Positions 1 through 7,600 of a stretch of 16,375 nt of DNA are shown piece after piece. Below the pieces are notes generated by a model, which saw nothing but the letters and a program-made list of their open reading frames with translations, did no database searches and was not told where the DNA came from. Position 1 is the first letter of the stretch. Each line of letters starts with the position of its first letter. The stretch is from an uncultured Peptococcaceae bacterium (GTDB lineage: Bacteria; Bacillota; Desulfotomaculia; Desulfotomaculales; Desulfallaceae), in the NCBI GenBank assembly GCA_913064925.1, contig CAJYBN010000037.1, positions 1 to 16,375 of the forward strand, given 5' to 3'. Both the position numbers and the translations under genes were made by a program.

Positions 1-1398
1 GTACTTGTAATAGCCGATGGTGGACGTGTGCGCCGGCCTGACCGGTTTTACGCCGGCGCCTTCCTTGAATGCCCTGCACGTGACGGCTTCGATTATCTTT
101 TTGAACGGGAAGTTGGCCGCCGTGCGGTTGAATTTTCTGTTTGTGTCCAGCCGGTCTTTGCCGAAGTCCAGGTTTTCCAGGGCGATGGGTTTGCCCAGAG
201 TCTTTGCGATGTCCACCACCGCTTTGCCCAACACGCCTACCAGGTATGTGCGCCGGTATCCACGGCTGTAAGCAAGCTCCGGCATCTTGATATAGAGAAA
301 ACCGTTCGGTTGTACTGTTACCTGGAACTCCCCGGCGAATTTGTGCAGCGCTTTCGGGTACAAAACGGTGAATCCTTTAGGCCAGGGTTCGGGTTGGCCG
401 AAATAATTGACGTTGGCCAAAGCTACTCCGTCCGGGTTGGTGTCCATGCCTAAATAACCCTGGTTGGGGTTGGTCACCGGATCAGGCGCTGTTACGGTGA
501 ATGTGATGTGTACTCTGTACCGGCCGTCCCGGCCTCTGATTAATTCAATGTTATAGGGAGCGCCAAAAAGAAGCAGTTCCCACACTTTGAGCCGGTGTTT
601 TACCGGCAGCCAGAGCTTTCCCGTTACCCGCGGCGCTTTTGTCATCACCGGCCGGCCTTTGCTGTCGGTGCCTGTTTGCTCGGAAAGGTGGGAAATGGTC
701 GCGGACAGGGTGTATTCTCCGCCCCGGTAATGTATCTTGATGTTCGGGTTGCCGCCTTTGGTTTCGTCTCCCCGGGCGTACAACCGGTTCTGCCGGGCCT
801 TACGCCATTCTTCTTTTGCGGCTCTACCCTTGCAGACCCGCTTCCACAAAGAACGGCCGCCGAAGATTACTTTTGGTATGGTGCCGTTATTTTGATGGGT
901 TTTCAGCTCATCCAGTTTATCGTTCAGTTTTTTGACCCGCGATTTGCGGCCGTGTACGGTGCGTTCGGCTTTTTCGATTTTTACCGGGTCGTTTGCTTCA
1001 ACAGTTTTATCCAGGTCTTTTTCCGCCCGATTGAGTTTTTTCTTTGCACGGGCCAGTTTTGTTTCGGTTTCTTCGATTTCCAGCGCCAGCAGTTCCTTCT
1101 GTGATTCAATAATGGCTTTTGCCTTTAATATGGCATCGTCACAAAAACGAGAGTTTATGCCGAATATCTTCTGGCCTTCTTTTTTAAGCTCTTCACGGGA
1201 ACGGCCTTCCAGCAGCCGGTTGAAGGCCCAGCGGGTGCATGAGCAAAAAAGGCGCATCTCGGTGGCCAGAGGGTCTTCGTCGCCCCGGCCCCACTTCTGG
1301 GAGCGAAAGGCAGGGTAGACTTCCGGGAAAAACTCGCCGCAGACGGTGTATTTTATACCGTCTTCCGGGTTAACCGTTTTCTTCTTCGGCTTTCTCAT
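1..1398 (-). CDS. tnpB: TnpB-type RNA-guided nuclease / TnpB-related protein (partial, C-terminus off the window)
   Basis: The reading frame is open from ATG 1398 to position 1, giving 466 codons without a stop. GGGAG lies about 8 bases before the ATG, and the start overlaps the end of tnpA by 29 bases, suggesting translational coupling. A RuvC-like fold is visible. GMDTNPDG puts the first catalytic Asp at residue 319, and IALENLDF puts the catalytic Glu at residue 408; the third acidic residue lies past the edge. Residues about 97-167 are Lys/Glu-rich and look like a helical coiled-coil insertion. Where typical TnpB has T-S-x-x-C-x-x-C-G, this protein reads TSTIGYYKY (458-466), so the first zinc-knuckle cysteines are absent. 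That resembles the group named TnpB-related or IS200/IS605 accessory proteins. TnpB proteins are RNA-guided DNA nucleases using an RNA from the element's end; activity of this branch is not established by sequence alone. Confidence 0.85.
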   Translation of the reverse strand, partial: MRKPKKKTVNPEDGIKYTVCGEFFPEVYPAFRSQKWGRGDEDPLATEMRLFCSCTRWAFNRLLEGRSREELKKEGQKIFGINSRFCDDAILKAKAIIESQKELLALEIEETETKLARAKKKLNRAEKDLDKTVEANDPVKIEKAERTVHGRKSRVKKLNDKLDELKTHQNNGTIPKVIFGGRSLWKRVCKGRAAKEEWRKARQNRLYARGDETKGGNPNIKIHYRGGEYTLSATISHLSEQTGTDSKGRPVMTKAPRVTGKLWLPVKHRLKVWELLLFGAPYNIELIRGRDGRYRVHITFTVTAPDPVTNPNQGYLGMDTNPDGVALANVNYFGQPEPWPKGFTVLYPKALHKFAGEFQVTVQPNGFLYIKMPELAYSRGYRRTYLVGVLGKAVVDIAKTLGKPIALENLDFGKDRLDTNRKFNRTAANFPFKKIIEAVTCRAFKEGAGVKPVRPAHTSTIGYYKY

Positions 1399-2026
1399 CT
1401 TGCGTCACTCCCGCGATCAGTTCCCGAAACCCCTGCCGGACTTTTTTGCCGCCCCTGGCTCCGTACAACCGGGCCGAGAAGGACGTGACTATGGCCAGCA
1501 GGTCCCGAATCAGTTCGGACCGGGCGTCTTCCGGTTCTTTTTCCGCGATGGCGATTATCTCTACGCCGCAGTACCTCAGGTGCCGCTCGATGTACGAATA
1601 TCCAAACCGGGCCAGCCGGTCGGGGTATTCGATAATGAGCTTTTTATACTCTCCCTGCTCGGCCAGTTTGAGTACGTTCGTTAAACCGCGGCGCTTCTGG
1701 TTTAAACCGCTGGCCACGTCTGTGAATTCCGCCCTGACGGTAAAACCGCTTTCCCGGGCGTACTGGCGTAATCGTTCTATCTGACGTTCCAGGTTGCCCG
1801 CCTCGGCCTGCTTTTTGGTGGATACCCGGGCGTAAAGCACTGCTGTTTCTCGCCCGTCAGTCAATTGGCCGGATCGCAAGAGCCTGTTGAGTTCGTCCAT
1901 AGAGTACCGGCGCTGGCCTCCGGGCAAACGGACGGGATTGATTAAGCCGCGCTTTTCCCAGTTGCGCAGGCTGTTTGGGTGGACGCCCAACTTTTTTGCC
2001 GCTTTGCTGATGGTTAAAAGTTCCAT
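1370..2026 (-). CDS. tnpA: IS607-family serine recombinase (transposase TnpA)
   Basis: 218 residues, the usual size for IS607 TnpA. Residues 1-50 are a MerR-like DNA-binding domain (SKAAKKLGVHPNSLRNWEKR, then a Gly-Gly-Gln-Arg-Arg-Tyr wing). Residues 62-200 are a small resolvase/invertase catalytic domain. The nucleophile is Ser69 in YARVSTKKQ, and the family motifs DVASGLNQKRRGL (103-115), DRLARFGY (136-143) and SFSARLYGARGGKK (182-195) follow. The enzyme cuts and rejoins DNA through a phosphoserine link and moves the element through a circular intermediate. The DNA-binding domain sits at the N-terminus, reversed relative to ordinary resolvases, as is typical of this family. The gene overlaps tnpB. 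No strong ribosome site precedes ATG 2026; instead a palindrome covers the start codon and may be a self-binding site. The ORF looks intact. Confidence 0.95.
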   Translation of the reverse strand: MELLTISKAAKKLGVHPNSLRNWEKRGLINPVRLPGGQRRYSMDELNRLLRSGQLTDGRETAVLYARVSTKKQAEAGNLERQIERLRQYARESGFTVRAEFTDVASGLNQKRRGLTNVLKLAEQGEYKKLIIEYPDRLARFGYSYIERHLRYCGVEIIAIAEKEPEDARSELIRDLLAIVTSFSARLYGARGGKKVRQGFRELIAGVTQDEKAEEENG

Positions 2027-2036
2027 AATTTTATGG
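2023..2036. promoter_or_regulatory. Palindrome over the tnpA start, possible operator
   Basis: CCATAA, two bases, TTATGG: a perfect 6+6 inverted repeat whose left arm contains the tnpA start codon on the minus strand. MerR-like domains bind DNA as pairs, so this could be an autoregulatory site or the recombinase's own end-binding site. Chance occurrence in AT-rich DNA cannot be excluded. Confidence 0.3.
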
Positions 2037-2109
2037 TAGCTATTTTGTTATGTTTTTCAATATTTGTTGGCCTATTGGTGGCTGCTGCAAACCTCCTCGG
2101 GTTCCTTAC

Positions 2110-2137
2110 TTGTAAACCGCTTACCAACTAATATACC
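2110..2137 (+). promoter_or_regulatory. Possible promoter for the small gene at 2185
   Basis: TTGTAA (2110-2115), 16 bases, TATACC (2132-2137). A second -10-like TACAAT lies at 2151-2156 without a good -35. The leader to the ATG would be about 40 bases. The match is moderate only. Confidence 0.3.
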
Positions 2138-2184
2138 ACAGCCCGGGGGATACAATAAACCAAAAGGAAGGCAGGTAAAAATAC

Positions 2185-2421
2185 ATGTCTTACCAAATCA
2201 ACGTGCGAGTAGACCAGTACCATTCCGTCGACCCCAGCTACATTGTGCATTACCGGGTAACGGAGAACGGCAGCCTGGTGGGAGACGGCATCGTGCAGTA
2301 CCACCGGCTGGCCGCCGGCAACGACATACCGGTCCATGAAAAAATCCCCCCGGCTGTCCGGGAGGAATTGAAACGGGAAATAAACCGCGCGGTGGAAGAT
2401 TTCATCAATCGCCGGCGGTGA
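2185..2421 (+). CDS. Small hypothetical protein (78 aa)
   Basis: Not recognised. The gene starts at ATG 2185, preceded by a purine-rich AAGGAAGG about 10 bases upstream, and ends at a TGA next to an Arg-rich tail (NRRR). The protein is soluble-looking, with no membrane segment or cysteines. The first half alternates polar and hydrophobic residues as in a beta sheet (YQINVRVDQYHS, then IVHYRVTENGSLVGDGIVQY). The second half is an amphipathic helix (PAVREELKREINRAVEDF). It stands alone between the IS607 element and the acyl-CoA synthetase operon, which converges on it from the other strand with a 66-base gap. Codon use matches the neighbours, which favours a real gene. The compact beta-then-helix layout would fit a small binding or dimerising protein, but that is inference. 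Confidence 0.6.
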   Translation: MSYQINVRVDQYHSVDPSYIVHYRVTENGSLVGDGIVQYHRLAAGNDIPVHEKIPPAVREELKREINRAVEDFINRRR

Positions 2422-2487
2422 TAATGCGGGCCATACGAAAACAAGGATGTAATCATCAAAAAGCACACCGGCCACCACCATGCAATT

Positions 2488-3549
2488 TTACAATTCCAGC
2501 GCTTGGAGCAGGTACTGCCAGTCGCAGTACTGGTTGACGTTTTCCAGGGCGATGGTAATGCCGACCTTGTCGGTGGGCTTGATGTGCCTGGACACCTGGC
2601 CCAGCATCTCAATCACCGTATAAGTGTCCTGGTACGTGAGAATGACGGGCACTCCCTTTTCGCTCGCCCGGGCCAGCACCTTTACATCGGGGTACAGGCC
2701 GCCGGTTAAGATCAGCACCGAGGTGTGCGTTTCCAGCGCCGCCAGGGCCAGGTCCGCCCGGTCACCGCCCAACACCACCGCCTTGTTGGCGGCCCGGCGC
2801 AGGTAAGTAAGCGCGCTTTCCATGGTCATGGCCCCCACAACCACGTCCTCCACCAAGCGGTCCATGTTTTCCTGTCCCACCAGTATTTCGCCCCCCAGCG
2901 CCTCCTGGAACTCGCCGACGGTGGGAGCGGATATTTCCGGGCGGCTGGGAATGATGCCCACCGTTTTAAACCCGGCTTCTTCCAGGGCAGGCCGGAAAAC
3001 GCCCTCCGCTTTGGCCAGCAGCGGCCGGGGTACGTTGCTGAATACGGTGCCCAGCGTGTTCACATGCTGGGCCGCCAAATAGCGGTTGTAGAAGATGGCC
3101 AAGTCCAGAGTGTGGTCGTCCTCGGTCTTCAGTACAACCAGCACCCGCGCGTCCAACTCGCGGGCTAGGGTGACGGCGTCCAGGCCGATGGCAGCCAGGA
3201 CGTAGGGATAAACGGCCCCTTCTATCAGCATAATATCGCAGTTGCGGGAAACCTCCGCGTAAGCCGCCTTGATTTCTTCCATGACATTGGCGTGGCGGTC
3301 GAACTTGCTCAAGTAGGAAGGACCGGCAATAACCGGGCTGAACTGCCCCGCCGGGGCTTCCAGGGACAACACGTGCTTCATTAAAACGGCATCACCGCCG
3401 GGTATCTTGCCGGAAGCCGACTTGCGGCCGCTGTCCACCGGCTTGAAGTAACCCACCTGGTAACCCTTATCCTTAAATTTCAAAGCCAAGCCCAGGGCCA
3501 CCGCCGTCTTCCCGCTGGCGGGATTGCCCATAATAAATAGGTTTTTCAT
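2488..3549 (-). CDS. BioD-like/DRTGG-domain P-loop protein (phosphotransacetylase N-terminal-like)
   Basis: 353 residues from ATG 3549. GAGGTG sits 8 bases upstream of this ATG; a TTG at 3555 is only 2 bases from it, so the ATG is preferred. Residues 1-210 form a dethiobiotin-synthetase-like NTPase with Walker A GNPASGKT (8-15) and a Mg-binding-type stretch IMLIEGAVYP. Residues about 215-330 resemble the DRTGG domain (VVLGGDRADL, then LILTGGLYPD). The same two-domain arrangement forms the N-terminal, non-catalytic part of long phosphotransacetylases, but here no acetyltransferase domain follows. It is 12 bases downstream of an ADP-forming acyl-CoA synthetase and almost certainly co-transcribed. 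A sensory or regulatory role over acetyl-CoA/acetate flux is likely by context, though the ligand and reaction are unknown. A biotin-synthesis role is unlikely, given the second domain and the absence of bio genes. Confidence 0.8.
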   Translation of the reverse strand: MKNLFIMGNPASGKTAVALGLALKFKDKGYQVGYFKPVDSGRKSASGKIPGGDAVLMKHVLSLEAPAGQFSPVIAGPSYLSKFDRHANVMEEIKAAYAEVSRNCDIMLIEGAVYPYVLAAIGLDAVTLARELDARVLVVLKTEDDHTLDLAIFYNRYLAAQHVNTLGTVFSNVPRPLLAKAEGVFRPALEEAGFKTVGIIPSRPEISAPTVGEFQEALGGEILVGQENMDRLVEDVVVGAMTMESALTYLRRAANKAVVLGGDRADLALAALETHTSVLILTGGLYPDVKVLARASEKGVPVILTYQDTYTVIEMLGQVSRHIKPTDKVGITIALENVNQYCDWQYLLQALEL

Positions 3550-3561
3550 TGGCAAAACACC

Positions 3562-5664
3562 TCACGATAGCGTGATTTTTATATCCAGGGCGGAAAGCCC
3601 CTCTTCGTATGCAAACACCGGGTTGATGTCCATTTCAGTTATTTCCGGGAAATCGGTGACCAGCGCGGCCACCCGCCTGATGGCGTCCACCAGGGCGCCG
3701 ATGTCCCGGGGTTTTTCACCGCGGTAACCCCGCAGCAGGGTGTAAGCCCTGGTTTCCTGCAGCATTTTTTCAATTTCCCGCAGCGTCAGCCCCCGTGCCA
3801 GACGGAAACTGACATCCTTGATCAGGTTAACATAGACACCGCCCAGGCCAAAAGCAATCAGCGGGCCGAACTGGATGTCCCGGGTCATGCCGATGATAAG
3901 CTCGGTACCCCGGGGCATCATTTTTTGCACCTCAATGCCGTATACCACAGCCTGGGGTAAGTAACCGTGCACATTATTCATTATTTCCATGAAACCGCTG
4001 CGCACTTCCTCAGCCGACTGAAGGCCAATCTTTACCCCGCCCACGTCGGTCTTATGTAGAATTTTCGGCGAGGCCACCTTTAAGACCACCGGGTAACCCA
4101 TTTTTTCCGCTTCGGCCACAGCCTCCTCCGGCGAAACGGTCAGCGCCACGGGTGCCGCCGGGATGCCGTAACAACGGGCCACTTCGGCCGCCTCGCTGCC
4201 CAGCAGCACCAAGCGGTTGTCCTTGATCACGTCGTAAAACACGGCCTTGACCCCTTTGCGGTCGATGCCCGGTAGGGCCGCAGCGGCCTCACCCTCGGGC
4301 GTGTTGAGCATTTCATTGTAATACACAAGGCCGCTGATGGCGGCGATGGCCGGCTCGGGGAAGGTAAAGCAGGGCACCCCCTCCCTGGCCAGCATGGCAG
4401 CGCCTTCGGCCAGGCTTTCCCCGCCCATGAAGGCGGCAAAGATGGCCTTGTCGGGATGGGCTTTGCGCACTTCCAGAATGGCCTCGGTGGTTTCCACCGG
4501 CTGGGTAACCCCCGCCGGGCACATCAGCACCACCACGCTGTCCACGTTAGGGTCGGCGCAAACTTTTTCCAGCGCGAAACGGTACCGGTCCGCTTTAGCG
4601 TCACCCAGCACGTCCACCGGGTTGTAGATACCCGCCTCGGCCGGCAGCTTCTCCTGTAGTTCTTCAATGGTTTCCTTGCTGAAGCGGGCCATTTGCAACC
4701 CCTTGGCCTCCACGTTATCGGTGGCGATGATGCCCGGCCCGCCGGAATTGGTAACGATGGCCACCCGGCTGCCCCGGGGTACGGGCGCCTTGGCAAAGGC
4801 CACGGCCAGGTCGAACAGCTCCGTCATGCTGCGAGCCCTGATGACCCCGCACTGGCGGAAAGCTACGTCGTAGGCCAGGTCGCTCCCCGCCAGGGCACCG
4901 GTATGCGACGAAGCCGCCAGCGCGCCGGCCTGGCTGGTCCCCGATTTATAGATAACGACCGGCTTTTGGCGCGCCGCCCTGCCCGCCGCTTCCAAAAAGC
5001 GCTGCCCGTCCACAATGTCTTCAATGTAACACAAAATCACTTTGGTATGAGGATCGGCGGCAGCCTCCTCTATAAAATCAATTTCCGAAAGGTCGGCCTT
5101 GTTGCCCAGGCTGACCACCCGGCTGAACCCCAGGCCCGCTGCATCACTCCAATCCAAAATGGCCACCAGCATGGCACCGCTCTGTGAGAGGAAGGCAATT
5201 TCCCCCTGCCGGGGGAAAGTCCCTGCGAAAGAGGCGTTGAGCGGCGTGTGCGTGTCAATGAAACCCACCACGTTGGGACCCAGCATACGCATGCCGTACT
5301 GGCGGCATATATTCACCAGCTTTTTCTCCAGTTCCAACCCGGCCTTGCCCACTTCTTTGAAGCCGGCGGTAATCACCACCAGGTTTTTCACCCCGGCCTT
5401 CCCGCAATCTTCAGCCACCTCCAGTACCCGTGCCGCCGGTACGGCTATCACCGCCAAGTCCGGCGGTTCGGAAATCTCCGTTACGGCCGGGTAAGCCTTT
5501 AGGCCCTCGATCTGATCTTCCCTTGGGTTGATGGGATAAATTTTCCCCTTGTATCCCGACTCGATAACATTTTTCAATATGGTGTTGCCGATTTTGCCCG
5601 CCTTGGGCGACGCGCCCACCACGGCAACCGCTTTCGGCCTAACCAGGCTTGCTAGCTTGGTCAA
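3562..5664 (-). CDS. ADP-forming acyl-CoA (acetyl-CoA) synthetase, fused alpha-beta subunits
   Basis: The chosen start is TTG 5664, 8 bases after GAGGTG, giving 700 residues that begin next to the CoA-binding fold; a more upstream TTG at 5691 has no ribosome site. Order of domains: CoA-binding Rossmann domain (AVAVVGAS near 12-19), succinyl-CoA-ligase-like flavodoxin domains (about 140-450) with the phosphorylated His of SSHTGALAG at residue 254, and a C-terminal ATP-grasp domain (about 480-700) with ASPKILHKTDVGG and EMDINPV. The enzyme interconverts acyl-CoA, ADP and phosphate with the free acid, CoA and ATP, usually in the ATP-making direction in anaerobes, as an alternative to Pta/AckA. 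Acetyl-CoA is the usual substrate, but propionyl or branched acyl-CoA is possible. All key motifs are present, and about 700 residues is normal for the fused form. First gene of an operon with the DRTGG protein. Confidence 0.93.
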   Translation of the reverse strand: MTKLASLVRPKAVAVVGASPKAGKIGNTILKNVIESGYKGKIYPINPREDQIEGLKAYPAVTEISEPPDLAVIAVPAARVLEVAEDCGKAGVKNLVVITAGFKEVGKAGLELEKKLVNICRQYGMRMLGPNVVGFIDTHTPLNASFAGTFPRQGEIAFLSQSGAMLVAILDWSDAAGLGFSRVVSLGNKADLSEIDFIEEAAADPHTKVILCYIEDIVDGQRFLEAAGRAARQKPVVIYKSGTSQAGALAASSHTGALAGSDLAYDVAFRQCGVIRARSMTELFDLAVAFAKAPVPRGSRVAIVTNSGGPGIIATDNVEAKGLQMARFSKETIEELQEKLPAEAGIYNPVDVLGDAKADRYRFALEKVCADPNVDSVVVLMCPAGVTQPVETTEAILEVRKAHPDKAIFAAFMGGESLAEGAAMLAREGVPCFTFPEPAIAAISGLVYYNEMLNTPEGEAAAALPGIDRKGVKAVFYDVIKDNRLVLLGSEAAEVARCYGIPAAPVALTVSPEEAVAEAEKMGYPVVLKVASPKILHKTDVGGVKIGLQSAEEVRSGFMEIMNNVHGYLPQAVVYGIEVQKMMPRGTELIIGMTRDIQFGPLIAFGLGGVYVNLIKDVSFRLARGLTLREIEKMLQETRAYTLLRGYRGEKPRDIGALVDAIRRVAALVTDFPEITEMDINPVFAYEEGLSALDIKITLS

Positions 5665-5708
5665 TATATCATCACCTCGACAGTTTAGCAAAATACCCTT
5701 GTGATAAC

Positions 5709-5733
5709 GGTGTTTCCGGGGCCCGGAATTACC
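5709..5733. promoter_or_regulatory. 25-base palindrome at the acyl-CoA synthetase transcription start, operator candidate
   Basis: Symmetric order: GGT, two bases, TTCCGGG, one central base, CCCGGAA, two bases, ACC. Ten base pairs of perfect symmetry lie just downstream of the minus-strand -10 box at 5744-5749, roughly at +4 to +30. This is the place where a dimeric repressor would block transcription. It could instead form a hairpin in the 5' leader. Confidence 0.45.
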
Positions 5734-5743
5734 ATTCCTTACA

Positions 5744-5772
5744 ATTATAACCCCTTGCGGCCGGCATGTAAA
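5744..5772 (-). promoter_or_regulatory. Sigma-A-type promoter for the acyl-CoA synthetase operon
   Basis: On the minus strand TTTACA (5772-5767), 17 bases, then a perfect TATAAT (5749-5744). The transcript would start near 5737, leaving a leader of about 70 bases before TTG 5664. Confidence 0.7.
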
Positions 5773-5861
5773 TTGCTAAAGCCCTGATTGTCACTATGGT
5801 TTCCCTTTATCTTGCCCACTCCATCATATTTTCATTTCCAGCATCTCGTACCGGCATTTGA

Positions 5862-5929
5862 CCGGTAAAATAATTTTTTTGTCCTTTTGGGCCAAAGGGA
5901 TTGTGACCGGAAGCATCAGCCGGTAAAAT
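5862..5929 (+). repeat. Direct repeat CCGGTAAAAT upstream of the acyl-CoA ligase
   Basis: CCGGTAAAAT occurs at 5862-5871 and 5920-5929; the second copy contains the -10 box of the acyl-CoA ligase promoter. GACCGG also occurs twice (5860-5865, 5904-5909). The repeats could be regulator sites or leftovers of a promoter duplication. The rest of the 5665-5983 intergenic stretch shows no gene. Confidence 0.35.
5901..5929 (+). promoter_or_regulatory. Sigma-A-type promoter for the AMP-forming acyl-CoA ligase
   Basis: TTGTGA (5901-5906), 17 bases, TAAAAT (5924-5929). An imperfect palindrome TCCTTTTGGGCCAAAGGGA (5882-5900) abuts the -35 box. Leader of about 45 bases to ATG 5984. Confidence 0.6.
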
Positions 5930-5983
5930 TATCTTACATGTGTTAATTTTTTAAATATTTTAAAAAGGAGTGTGGTTGAGTTT

Positions 5984-7600
5984 ATGATGGAGTACCCGCT
6001 TTTGCTGCGCAGCATGCTCGACCGGGCATACAAGCTGTTCCCCAAAAAAGAAGTGGTTTCCCGCGATTATTCCGGCATATACCGGTATACCTATGCCGAC
6101 TATTACCGGCGGGTATGCCGTTTAGCCAACGTTTTAAAGGAACTGGGCGTGCAAAGAGGCGACCGGGTAGCCTCCCTGGCCTGGAACAACCACCGCCACC
6201 TGGAGCTTTACTTTGCCGTCCCCTGCTACGGCGCAGTGCTGCACACGCTGAACCTGCGCTTGTTCAGCGACCAGCTAGTATATGTAATCAACCACGCCGA
6301 AGACAGCGTTATTTTTGTGGACGAGGACCTGATTCCCCTTTTGGAAGAAATCAAAGGCAAGATCAACACCGTCAAGCACTTTGTAGTCATGTCCAATGAG
6401 GAGGAACTGCCCGACACCTCCCTCGGTCGGGTCCATTCATATGAAAAACTGCTGGCTGGCGCCGCCGATAGCTTTGACTTCCCCGACGACCTCGACGAAT
6501 ACTCGCCCGCCGCCATGTGCTATACCACCGCCACCACCGGCGATCCCAAGGGAGTGGTATACACCCACCGCGGGCTGTACCTGCACAGCATGTGCGTGGG
6601 GCTGGCTGATACCCTGGGGCTCTCCGAGCGCGACATCGTGCTGCCCGTGGTGCCCATGTTCCATGCCAACGCCTGGGGCATACCCTTCGCCTGCGTGTGG
6701 TTCGGCTCCAAGCTGGTGCTGCCCGGCGCCCGCCCCGACATCAAAGTGCTGTGCGACTTGATAGTCAATGAGAAAGTTACCCTGGCGGCAGGGGTTCCCA
6801 CCATCTGGATGGGCGTGCTGGCCGCACACAGGCAGCAAAATTACGATTTCAGCAGCGTGCGCGCCTTTATTTGCGGCGGCTCGGCCGCACCCAAATCTCT
6901 GATCGAAGCCTTCGACAAGGAAGTGGGCGCCCCCATACTGCACGCCTACGGCATGACGGAAACCACCCCGGTGGCGCTGGTATCCAGGCCCAAGAGTTAT
7001 ATGGAAGACCGGCCGGAAGATGAACTGTACCGGGTAAGGGCCAAGCAGGGCCTGCTGGTGGCCGGGCTGGAAATGAAGGTGGTGGACGACCAGGGCCGGG
7101 AGGTGGCCTGGGACGGCAAGCAGATGGGCGAGCTGTGGCTCAAAGGGCCTTGGATCGCCAAAGAATATTACAAGGATCCCGAGCGCAGCAAGCCGGCTTT
7201 TGCTGAGGGATGGCTGCACACATCGGACATCGTCACCGTGGACGAGGAGGGGTTTGTCAATATATCCGACAGGGCCAAGGACTTGATCAAGAGCGGCGGC
7301 GAGTGGATTTCCTCGCTGGACCTGGAGAATACCATTATGTCGCACCCCGCCGTCCAGGAAGCCGCGGTGATCGCCATCCCCCACGAAAAATGGGTGGAAC
7401 GCCCGCTGGCATGCGTGGTGCTGCGGGAAGAGCATAAGGGGAAAGTTGCGGAGGAGGACATCATCGAATTCCTTAAAGACAAGGTGGCCAAGTGGTGGCT
7501 GCCCGACCGGGTGGTATTTATCGACGAAATTCCCAAGACCAGTGTGGGGAAGTTCAACAAAAAAGCCCTGCGCCAGCAATTCGCCGCGGGAACCCTTTAA
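5984..7600 (+). CDS. AMP-forming fatty-acid/acyl-CoA ligase (AlkK-like)
   Basis: 538 residues from ATG 5984; relatives typically begin Met-Met-x-Tyr-Pro-Leu. AGGAG at 5966-5970 is 13 bases away, rather long. The in-frame GTG at 5972 is only one base from it and looks too close. The protein has all landmarks of the adenylate-forming family: P-loop-like A3 motif YTTATTGDPKG (180-190), A5 YGMTETTP (322-329), A7 TSDIVTVDEEGFVNISDR (413-430), and the catalytic Lys523 in PKTSVGKFNKK. In A3 the usual Gly is Ala. The enzyme activates a carboxylic acid with ATP to an acyl-adenylate and transfers it to CoA; chain length cannot be read from sequence, but medium- to long-chain acids are typical. It diverges from the ADP-forming synthetase operon, so the two may share control. 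It ends convergent with, and overlapping by 3-4 bases, the PspC gene. Confidence 0.9.
   Translation: MMEYPLLLRSMLDRAYKLFPKKEVVSRDYSGIYRYTYADYYRRVCRLANVLKELGVQRGDRVASLAWNNHRHLELYFAVPCYGAVLHTLNLRLFSDQLVYVINHAEDSVIFVDEDLIPLLEEIKGKINTVKHFVVMSNEEELPDTSLGRVHSYEKLLAGAADSFDFPDDLDEYSPAAMCYTTATTGDPKGVVYTHRGLYLHSMCVGLADTLGLSERDIVLPVVPMFHANAWGIPFACVWFGSKLVLPGARPDIKVLCDLIVNEKVTLAAGVPTIWMGVLAAHRQQNYDFSSVRAFICGGSAAPKSLIEAFDKEVGAPILHAYGMTETTPVALVSRPKSYMEDRPEDELYRVRAKQGLLVAGLEMKVVDDQGREVAWDGKQMGELWLKGPWIAKEYYKDPERSKPAFAEGWLHTSDIVTVDEEGFVNISDRAKDLIKSGGEWISSLDLENTIMSHPAVQEAAVIAIPHEKWVERPLACVVLREEHKGKVAEEDIIEFLKDKVAKWWLPDRVVFIDEIPKTSVGKFNKKALRQQFAAGTL

Larger units (their letters stand above)
1..2036 (-). mobile_element. 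IS607-type insertion element (left part of window, incomplete)
   Basis: A serine-recombinase tnpA with an N-terminal MerR-like helix-turn-helix, followed by an overlapping TnpB-type gene on the same strand, is the diagnostic gene order of the IS607 family. The tnpB end lies beyond position 1, so the downstream end of the element is not visible. The upstream end should lie between the tnpA start (2026) and the promoter of the next gene (about 2110). IS607 elements have no terminal inverted repeats, so the exact boundary cannot be read here; the 2036 limit is a minimum. No target duplication is expected for this family. Confidence 0.85.
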
